64,000 nt of DNA from NCBI GenBank assembly GCA_000196815.1, contig FP929003.1:1821501-1885500 (forward strand). The letters are read 5' to 3'. The stretch's first letter is position 1. Every line of letters starts with the position of its first letter. Below the pieces are notes generated by a model. The model ran no database searches. It had not been told where the DNA came from and saw nothing but the letters and a program-made list of their open reading frames with translations. Source of the DNA: Nitrospira defluvii (GTDB lineage Bacteria > Nitrospirota > Nitrospiria > Nitrospirales > Nitrospiraceae). Both the position numbers and the translations under genes were made by a program. Positions 28,401 to 35,737 of the stretch are shown in pieces.

Positions 28401-28547
28401 GTGGCGATCTTTCTCGTCACAGGCGGCAAGAGGGATGGGCTCCAATTACAGTGCTGGCAAACATGCTATCGCCGAATTGGCAGGTAACTTTCCTAGTTGA
28501 AGATCTTAGCTGAATTGGTATAGCCACAATGCCTCTCTGGCATGGGG

Positions 28548-28585
28548 TAGCCACACGTCCCGGACCAAGTCGGGAGGTGTGGCTA
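28548..28585. terminator. Inverted repeat downstream of TpsA 2
   Basis: TAGCCACAC (28548-28556) and TCCCG pair with CGGGA and GTGTGGCTA (ending 28585), with one G:G mismatch and an 8-base loop. It lies between TpsA 2 and the PEP-CTERM gene. It probably acts as a terminator or mRNA-stabilising hairpin, but has no T-tract. A smaller perfect hairpin, CGTTGGA/TCCAACG, sits at 28634-28654 in the leader of the next gene. Confidence 0.5.
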
Positions 28586-28676
28586 ATAAATGTCTGCGCA
28601 GCGGTAACATCTGAGCCAATGACACTGTGATCTCGTTGGATAGAAAGTCCAACGATGGCGAGAGTTAGGAGGGCGC

Positions 28677-29432
28677 ATGGGAAGGATTAGACTGGCATTT
28701 GTTGCATGTGTCTTTTGTCTAGCTTCGACCGCGTCAGTTGGGGCGGTTACTTTTCCATTTGAGCTCGATATCGTCAGCGGTGCTAATTGGCGCAGTGCCA
28801 CAAATCCAGGGCTTGTCGGCCCTGTGAATTTTGACTCGTCCGGATCCTGGACAACGGTAGGGTTTAATGACAATGCTTGGGTACCAGCCGTACCAGTCCC
28901 CAATAACGTTATTACCCCACAGACCGTTGTGCCTGGGACTGCAGCACAGTTCATGTGGTCGCCTCAGGGGATGCAAGGTATTCCGACTGGAAGCAATGGT
29001 AGTGCTGACGCCTATTTCCGATACAAGTTTGCGTTGCCTCAAACTGCTGAGTTGCCTCTCACTGCGATCGCAAAGATTACAGCTGATGATAGATTTGACA
29101 TCTTCGTCAATGGGGATTTCCTAAAGGCAAGTACCCTGGAGTTTAACAGGGATGGTATCAGACCATTACCAAAGACCATCGATTTCGTAGACAAGTTGGT
29201 GTTCGGCGAGAACGTAATAGCCATACGTGGTCGGGATGGCTCTCCTGGAAGCAACCGTGATCCGGGCGATCCATTCTCTGCGGGATTTAGAGTTAACCAA
29301 TTTGTCTTTTTTGATGGGTACGTATCATCAGCTCCTGAGCCGGGTACCATCTTAGTTCTCGGGTCTGGCATGCTGGGGCTGATCGGGTGGCGGTGGAAGC
29401 AGGTCAAGTCGCCGCGTTCCGCTGGGTTTTGA
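28677..29432 (+). CDS. PEP-CTERM sorted exported protein
   Basis: A 251-residue protein with a signal peptide ending around VGA. A beta-rich body with a galactose-binding-like look (DDRFDIFVNGDFLKAS; NVIAIRGRDG) follows. The C-terminal tripartite sorting signal is complete: PEP motif in SAPEPGT, hydrophobic helix ILVLGSGMLGLIGW, and basic tail RWKQVKSPR. Proteins of this type are cleaved and anchored or released by exosortase (EpsH/XrtA) and tend to join extracellular matrix. No exosortase is in this window. TTAGGAGG is 4 bp before ATG. Its location between two TpsA genes suggests a shared role at the cell surface. Confidence 0.88.
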   Translation: MGRIRLAFVACVFCLASTASVGAVTFPFELDIVSGANWRSATNPGLVGPVNFDSSGSWTTVGFNDNAWVPAVPVPNNVITPQTVVPGTAAQFMWSPQGMQGIPTGSNGSADAYFRYKFALPQTAELPLTAIAKITADDRFDIFVNGDFLKASTLEFNRDGIRPLPKTIDFVDKLVFGENVIAIRGRDGSPGSNRDPGDPFSAGFRVNQFVFFDGYVSSAPEPGTILVLGSGMLGLIGWRWKQVKSPRSAGF

Positions 29433-30064
29433 ACTTTGTGAATAGCGATCCTGCCACTCTTTGCCTGGTGTCGAGCCTGAGCTGATGATCCGTGTCAGCC
29501 CAGGCGCTGTTGCCTGAATGCAAAGACCTTCGCAGGCAGGCCGACTGTGGAGAATACGTGCATTTCACGAACGTGCTGCCTATCTAATACCGCCGAAGTG
29601 ACGAGAAAAGGTTCCGTTTCGCTTCTTCAGAGTTCGATTCAGATCAAGTGCCCCTTCATGCCTCAGAGCACACTAGGGCTCTGTAGCATCTCGCCCGTCT
29701 TGCTATCGCCTCTACTTTCCTGAGCTTTTTGTAACCCTCTGTTTTTCTTTCATTCGTATCAATTCGTAGACCATCGCTCATGCGGCACAGGGATTGATAG
29801 TGCAATAGGATCAGGGGACCGAAGTGAGGAATTTTGAAGCTGGGGATCGGCTGTTGGATGTGGGGCTGAGCAATCCTCGGAAGCAAGGGTGAAGTCAGGT
29901 GGCACTTCCGTCTGGACAATTCACCAAGAGAAACTGGAGAGAGCAGGGCCGGAGCTCAAGCTGATGTGCCAGATTGAGAGATCGGGACAGAACCATCAAG
30001 GCCGGGGGATTCAGCGAGTAGAAGTGAAGGCTGGATTCCTCATCAGTCAGCAAGGGGAGTTCCC
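29433..30064. other. Non-coding region upstream of TpsA 3
   Basis: About 630 bp without a supportable gene. Its middle (29518-29802) is the second copy of the duplicated leader. The remainder (29803-30064) is unique apart from the last 15 bases around the shared start context gagttcccatgga. Short open frames here lack ribosome binding sites. Confidence 0.5.
29518..29802 (+). repeat. Duplicated TpsA upstream (leader) region, copy 2
   Basis: Counterpart of 22089-22377. Shared blocks include ccttcgcagg, tgtggagaatacgtgcatt, cgaagtga, gttcgattc, gcctcagagc and ctgtagcatct. It precedes TpsA 3 and follows the PEP-CTERM gene. Confidence 0.65.
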
Positions 30065-32803
30065 ATGGACGGGAGCCCAAGTTCGTTACGAATAGTTTTG
30101 GTTCTGACGGTCATGATGAGTCTACTCTCGGTGACGGTCAGCGAGGGGCAGACCACCTCGATTACGTCGTCGGGGTTGGGCACAACGATATCACCTGCTA
30201 GCATCGACCCTGCCGGGAGGCCAAATTACATCATTACAGGGGGGACTAGGCCTGGCGACGGACCCAATTTGTTCCATAGTTTTGGAGATTTCAGCGTCGG
30301 GACGAACAATGTGGCTCGCTTTTTTAACGAGACCGGCCGCTCCACCACGAACATTCTCAGCCGGGTCACGGGAGGACAGACCTCGAATATTTACGGGACG
30401 ATTCAGACAGCGGGGTTTGGAACTGCGGCCTTGTGGCTGATTAACCCGGCCGGGATCGTCTTCGGCCCCACGGCCTCGCTGAATGTCGGCGGCTCGGTGC
30501 ACTTCAGCACGGCGGACTATTTGCGACTGGGTAGCGGCAACGATCGCTTCTATGCGGATTTGGGCAAGACGAGTCAACTGACGAGCGCCGCTGTAACGGC
30601 GTTTGGATTTCTGGGTGAGCGCCCACCAGGTCCTATTACTGTGCAATCCGGAAACCCACTAACCGTCAGCGAGGGAAAGTCGATCTCTCTGATAGGCGGA
30701 GATATTTCTATCACCGAACGGACTGTTTCAGTGCCAGGTGGGCAGATCAACTTAGCCAGTGTGTCAGGAGCCGGCGAAGTAGTTCCGAATCAGGCAGGCC
30801 AGGCGCCCTCACTTGATCTCGTGAACGTATCCAAACAAGGCATGATTCAACTCGCAGAAGGAGCGATTTTAAGAACGAGCTCTGCCATAAGTGATGCAGG
30901 TGCCATCTTTATCCGGAGTGGTCAATTTGTCATGGAGACTGCGGGCATCGAAGCCAAAACCTCCGCTCCTCTGCAAATAGGCACCACCCCAGGTTCAGAC
31001 ACTGAATTCCCCACAGACTTTGTGGCCTGTTGTAAGGGAGGCACGGTAGACATTGCGGCGAACTTAATTTCGCTTAAAGGCGGAGTGTTTGAGACGACAA
31101 GGCCGCAAACCGGCGAAAAGGTTTTCGGAATTACGATCTGGACCAACAACCAAGGAAATATCACACTGGGGACAAAAAATCTGACACTCGACAATGCGAA
31201 AGTATTTACCGATGGCCAAAATATGCCGGGTTTTCCATTTCCTGAAACGGGGTTCATTCAAATCCATGGCTTGGAAGGGGCGGACTCTCGTGCCGATCAT
31301 GTGTCGCTTCGAAACAATTCCTTATTGGACACGGAGGGGTATTCCGACGACAAAGGTGGGGGCCGAGTTGGTCGTGATATCAACGTGAAGGCTCATAATA
31401 TAGATCTGTCTGATAGTAGGTTATTGTCTGTTGACGGTTCGATCATGCTGGATGTGACAGAGACAATCTTGAGCGGAGGCAACAATTTGATACAGACCAC
31501 GGCAAATGGCGGACACCCTGTCGGTCACATCATGCTGATAGACGATGAGGCCATAGTTTTATCACGAGGCGATCGCGTCGAAAGCATTCTTGGCAGTAGT
31601 GGCCCAAGCCCATTCGTGCGGCTTGGGTCCGTATCTTTAATCGCTCCCAGCATCAACCTCAAGGGTGCACGAATAGAGAGTGTGGGAACTGCGGCAAGTG
31701 GTCACTCAGGATCAGGCGACATCAATCTTCGAGGAAGCAATATTGAAATTACCGATGCGTCGACGATCAACACTTCTGTGCTATCGGGTTTTCCTCCCGG
31801 GAATGTGTCGGGCAATATAAGCATTTCAGGCCAAGATGATGGAACGAGCGCAGAGGCCATCCGAATCCTTGGTGGAAGTTCTCTTACGAGCGGAGGGCCA
31901 AAAGGAGAAAAGACATTTGGGAGACCAGGCCATATCACTCTTGATGGGCAGTTGGTCATTTTTGATGGTTCGAAGGCAACAGTAAGTCAAAGCGGAGCCG
32001 GAGGTAGCGGAGATATTACTATCCGTGCAGGGGAATTAAACATTGTAAACGGCTCGACCATTGAAGCTACCTCTAGCGGGAGTGCCTTCAGTAGCCCTGC
32101 AGGAGCTACCCTCCCAGCAAACGCCGGGAATATTAACTTCACTTCGAGTGGCGATATCCTTATCGCGAATAGTACGGTTTCGACTTCAGCTGCTCAGGGG
32201 ACAGGGGGAGACATTGATCTCACGGCTCCCAACCTAATACGGCTCGTCGGGTCGAATCTCACGAGCTCGGTGAACGGCCCAGCCGACTCCAATGGTGGCA
32301 ATATCACCATCGATACTGCCCACCCACAATTTGTCATCATGCAAGGCAACTCCCAGATACTGGCCAAGGCGAATGCAGGTCAGGGGGGTGCCATCACCAT
32401 TATCGGCGGTGTGGTGCTTCAAGAGCCAGGGAGCGTGCTCGACGCGACAGCAGGACCTGCTGGAATCAGTGGCTCGGTCAACATCCAAGCGCCATTCCAA
32501 CAACTGTCCGGTGCCATCGCCCCTTTGCCGCAAGCCTTTGCGGTAGCAACCAATCTGTATGGCCAACGCTGTGCCACAGAAAAAGGCGGGCAATTCAGCA
32601 GTTTCATGCAAGGGGCGCGGGACGGGGTGCCACCGCAGCCGGGCGACCTGATTCCGAGCCCGTTGCTGCTGGAGTCTGAAGGCACGTCTCCAAGCCTGGG
32701 TTCGCAGCCATCGCCCAATCTCGCAGCTGTCCGGTTAGGGCTTCCTGACTTCGACCATCCGGCGCCTGTGACCTTTCTACTATCCGCTGGATGTCGATCA
32801 TAG
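30065..32803 (+). CDS. TpsA-type exoprotein 3 (filamentous haemagglutinin family)
   Basis: A 912-residue exported protein. The signal peptide resembles that of TpsA 1 (MDGSPSSLR start). It has a TPS secretion domain with INPAGIVFGPTASLNVGG (about 125-145), then a beta-helix body that diverges from the other copies, and a conserved C-terminal domain (AIAPLPQAFAVATNLYGQRC, QFSSFMQGARDGVPPQPGDL) ending in AGCRS. Cysteines in YGQRC and the last five residues may form a terminal disulfide loop. AAGGGGAG precedes the ATG. The TpsB gene begins 42 bp after its stop, so this is the copy most directly coupled to the transporter. Confidence 0.92.
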   Translation: MDGSPSSLRIVLVLTVMMSLLSVTVSEGQTTSITSSGLGTTISPASIDPAGRPNYIITGGTRPGDGPNLFHSFGDFSVGTNNVARFFNETGRSTTNILSRVTGGQTSNIYGTIQTAGFGTAALWLINPAGIVFGPTASLNVGGSVHFSTADYLRLGSGNDRFYADLGKTSQLTSAAVTAFGFLGERPPGPITVQSGNPLTVSEGKSISLIGGDISITERTVSVPGGQINLASVSGAGEVVPNQAGQAPSLDLVNVSKQGMIQLAEGAILRTSSAISDAGAIFIRSGQFVMETAGIEAKTSAPLQIGTTPGSDTEFPTDFVACCKGGTVDIAANLISLKGGVFETTRPQTGEKVFGITIWTNNQGNITLGTKNLTLDNAKVFTDGQNMPGFPFPETGFIQIHGLEGADSRADHVSLRNNSLLDTEGYSDDKGGGRVGRDINVKAHNIDLSDSRLLSVDGSIMLDVTETILSGGNNLIQTTANGGHPVGHIMLIDDEAIVLSRGDRVESILGSSGPSPFVRLGSVSLIAPSINLKGARIESVGTAASGHSGSGDINLRGSNIEITDASTINTSVLSGFPPGNVSGNISISGQDDGTSAEAIRILGGSSLTSGGPKGEKTFGRPGHITLDGQLVIFDGSKATVSQSGAGGSGDITIRAGELNIVNGSTIEATSSGSAFSSPAGATLPANAGNINFTSSGDILIANSTVSTSAAQGTGGDIDLTAPNLIRLVGSNLTSSVNGPADSNGGNITIDTAHPQFVIMQGNSQILAKANAGQGGAITIIGGVVLQEPGSVLDATAGPAGISGSVNIQAPFQQLSGAIAPLPQAFAVATNLYGQRCATEKGGQFSSFMQGARDGVPPQPGDLIPSPLLLESEGTSPSLGSQPSPNLAAVRLGLPDFDHPAPVTFLLSAGCRS

Positions 32804-32845
32804 GGCTCCGCCGCTTGGTATCCAATCGAGGGCTGAGAAGATTAT

Positions 32846-34666
32846 ATGCGTAGCTGCCACCTGCAAGATGTTCAGGGTATGGCCATCTACAAGGCAAAGA
32901 TGAGCCAGGCATGGTGGGGACGTTCATGGTTTTTTAGCACCGCCCTGTTATTCGTGTTGGTATCTCCTGGCCTGTTGCTGCCGGATCGGGGCTCCGCGCA
33001 GGTCGGCCTGCCCCCTGTGATCGATCCTTCCGGTCGGTCCGGCCTTCCACCGCCGGTCGAACAGAAGAAGCCCTTACGGCCGGAGCAACCTCCTACGGAC
33101 ATCCTTCCTCCTGTTCAGCCTCCGCCCAGAGATCTTCGTGAGAAAGGCCCTGTGTTGCGGGTCTTGGTCCGGAAAATCCATGTGATCGGCAGTACGGTCC
33201 TGACGCAAGCCGAGTTACATGAGTTGACCGCGCCCTACGAAAACAGGGAGGTGACGACAGAAGATCTAGAGGAATTGCGAAGACAGATCACGCTGGCCTA
33301 TATCGACAAGGGCTATCCCAATTCAGGTGCGGTGCTTCCTGACCAAGCCGTGGTCGATGGCACGATCACGATGCAGGTGGTGGAGGGGAGGCTCAGTGAC
33401 GTCAAAATTCACGGCACCAAATGGTTTCGTACCTCCTACCTCCGCGACCGGATTGAGCTGAGCGCCGGGCCTCCCTTCAACATGAACCCGCTGCGGGACC
33501 GGCTGCAGTTGCTCTTGCAGGACGACCGGGTGGAGCGTTTGAACGCCGAACTCAAACCGGGCGCAGTTCCCGGAGAGGCCATTCTGGATGTCGCGGTGCA
33601 GGAGACAAACCCCGTCCGGGCCTTTGTCGAGTACAACAACTACATCAACCCGACCGTCGGTGAAAACCAATTGCGCGGGACGGTGGCCCATCGCAATTTT
33701 ACGGGCCGTGGCGATGTGCTGAGTATGAGTTTCGGCGCGTCGGGGCAGGCGTCCCCCGCGAAGATCGGCGTGTTCCCGGCAGTGGATGCGTCCTATGCGA
33801 TTCCCCTCAACCGATACGACACCACCTTCTTTGCCGGCTACCGGTTTTTCAAGTTCAAAGTGGTGGAAGATCCGTTTCGACCGCTCGATATCAAAAGCGA
33901 GACTCAGATCTTTACCCTATCGCTACGCCAGCCGGTCTATCGCACGCTGAATGACGAGGTGGCCATCGCACTGGTGGGCGAATACGAGCAGAACGCGAAC
34001 AGTCTCCTTGGAACCCCATTCGACTTTGTGAACGGCATGAAGAACGGCTTCGGCAACGTCGCGGCGCTCCGCTTTATTCAGGAATGGACTCATCGCACGG
34101 CGGAGTCCGTGTTCTCTGTACGCTCTCGTTTTTCCACCGGAGTTGATGTGCTGGGGGCGACTGTGAACGGCGCGCCGGGAGCGGCGGACGGTCAGTTTTT
34201 TTCCTGGCTCGGGCAGGCGGAATGGTTGAAGCGGTTTGAATCGCGGATCGAGATACTCAATTTTCTGAATATGCAGTTGGCAAATGACCGTCTCTTTCCT
34301 CTGGAGCAAATGGCGGTGGGAGGACGATATAGCGTCCGTGGGTATCGAGAGAACACGCTGCTTCGCGACAACGCCTTCGTGTACCAGTTTGAGACCCGCT
34401 TTCCTGTGTGGAGTTCCAGTGAAGGGTTTCCGTACGTGCAGTTCTGTCCCTTCGCCGATGTCGGCCATTCCTGGTCTGCCAAGGGTGCAAGCGGCGATCC
34501 GCAAACGTTGGCGAGCGTGGGTGCCGGGTTTCGATTCAATATCACCACGGTCGCAAACCTGAATGTGTATTGGGGACGCCGCCTCGTGATGAATAACGTG
34601 TCGAACCCCCATAACAGCATGCAAGATGAAGGGGTGCATATACAGTTTGTGCTCAACGTGATGTAG
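32846..34666 (+). CDS. TpsB outer membrane transporter (ShlB/FhaC/HecB family)
   Basis: A 606-residue two-partner secretion translocator. Signal segment (about 28-50), a Pro-rich linker (VDxx...PPPVEQKKPLRPEQPP), then POTRA domains (about 100-250; VRKIHVIGSTVLTQAEL and VVEGRLSDVKIHG). A 16-stranded barrel (about 255-606) follows, with the conserved GRYSVRGY motif near 490, the family's barrel/loop-6 signature. It would secrete the neighbouring TpsA proteins. Several in-frame ATGs (32846, 32879, 32900) precede the signal; none has a strong ribosome binding site, so the exact start is uncertain. It is the only TpsB in the window for at least three TpsA genes. Confidence 0.93.
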   Translation: MRSCHLQDVQGMAIYKAKMSQAWWGRSWFFSTALLFVLVSPGLLLPDRGSAQVGLPPVIDPSGRSGLPPPVEQKKPLRPEQPPTDILPPVQPPPRDLREKGPVLRVLVRKIHVIGSTVLTQAELHELTAPYENREVTTEDLEELRRQITLAYIDKGYPNSGAVLPDQAVVDGTITMQVVEGRLSDVKIHGTKWFRTSYLRDRIELSAGPPFNMNPLRDRLQLLLQDDRVERLNAELKPGAVPGEAILDVAVQETNPVRAFVEYNNYINPTVGENQLRGTVAHRNFTGRGDVLSMSFGASGQASPAKIGVFPAVDASYAIPLNRYDTTFFAGYRFFKFKVVEDPFRPLDIKSETQIFTLSLRQPVYRTLNDEVAIALVGEYEQNANSLLGTPFDFVNGMKNGFGNVAALRFIQEWTHRTAESVFSVRSRFSTGVDVLGATVNGAPGAADGQFFSWLGQAEWLKRFESRIEILNFLNMQLANDRLFPLEQMAVGGRYSVRGYRENTLLRDNAFVYQFETRFPVWSSSEGFPYVQFCPFADVGHSWSAKGASGDPQTLASVGAGFRFNITTVANLNVYWGRRLVMNNVSNPHNSMQDEGVHIQFVLNVM

Positions 34667-34696
34667 GGAAAGAGCCCGAGCCGCTGCTAAGTACTG

Positions 34697-35539
34697 CTAT
34701 TGTCGAGGGAAAGGGGAGGACACTGTCCCTGAGTAGGGTTCTCCCTGTTGGATGCGACGCAGGTACGGCTGACTGGTTGCGAGCAGAGCCTTCTCACCGG
34801 GCGGAGCGTTGGTCGCGAGTTTGAGCCGGATCAGACAGCCTTGTTGTGAGGTGACCGGAGAAAGCAGGCGAATGGACCATTTCATGCGCAGATTGTCTTC
34901 CCAACAGGTCCTCGAGTCTTCCTGGCAAGCTGGTTGTTGTAAACCGTAACTGACCGTCGTCACTCGCTTCTCTTCTACTCGCATCTCCTGCAATCGACGC
35001 TCAACATCCAACGCCCATTCTCGGCCTATCAGAAAGCTGTATGCTTCTGTCCCGCGCTCATCGCAATAGGCCTCCAGTGTCAGATGCGCCATCGGATTTC
35101 GATCAAGGAGCAGGGCTGTCGAGGCCAGGAGCTCTGCTGCTTCTGCCGCCACGGTGGGATGGTCGTCGGCTAGGTAGAGATCGCCGAGCACGGTGGTTCC
35201 GGTTCCTGAATGAAGGGCGTTCTTTGTGCGGGCAGGCGTGATGTCGCCCGCTCTCGTGCCGGCTACAGGACTGTCTTCCACCGTCGCCACGAGCGGCCCG
35301 GTTTCGACCCGTGGAAAGTATCCGAATTCTTCGCCCGTGAGGTTTGGTGTGACTCGTTCTTTTGGGGAAAGATATGTAAGGGAAGGCCATGAGGAGTGGG
35401 CGGTCGTTGACAGCCCTACTGGGAGGAGCTCTGCTGCCAGAGACAAACGAGCCTCACTGATGGAGTTCGAAAGAATGAACAGACCAATCACAATAGAGAT
35501 GCGGAAGGCAAGCATGGCAATCGGAAAGGGATTGGTCAT
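34697..35539 (-). CDS. Exported OmpA/Pal-like domain protein
   Basis: A 280-residue protein with an N-terminal signal peptide (about 8-30). The segment around residues 125-220 matches the OmpA/Pal peptidoglycan-binding fold: LEAYCDERGTEAYSFLIG, then an ALDVERRLQEM helix and VTTVSYGLQQPAC. It probably binds peptidoglycan in the periplasm. The N-terminal 110 residues and the tail (about 230-280) have no recognised family. It lies convergent with tpsB (30-bp gap) and 198 bp downstream of the CHAT gene on the same strand. Confidence 0.7.
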   Translation of the reverse strand: MTNPFPIAMLAFRISIVIGLFILSNSISEARLSLAAELLPVGLSTTAHSSWPSLTYLSPKERVTPNLTGEEFGYFPRVETGPLVATVEDSPVAGTRAGDITPARTKNALHSGTGTTVLGDLYLADDHPTVAAEAAELLASTALLLDRNPMAHLTLEAYCDERGTEAYSFLIGREWALDVERRLQEMRVEEKRVTTVSYGLQQPACQEDSRTCWEDNLRMKWSIRLLSPVTSQQGCLIRLKLATNAPPGEKALLATSQPYLRRIQQGEPYSGTVSSPFPRQ

Positions 35540-35737
35540 CAGATTTTATGAAGCGCACGGCTCCGTCGGCAGGGGAGATCACGTGCCACGCAAGCAGCAT
35601 CGCTCTCCATTAACTATAGCAGGCGGTTTTCAGCTGGCTAGGAAGGGGAACGAAGGGAGAAGAGTCCCTCTATGCTCGTGGAGGAGCATCAGACTGAGAA
35701 AGGATGTCGATGCAGGAAGTCTGGTCGTGAGGTCGAG

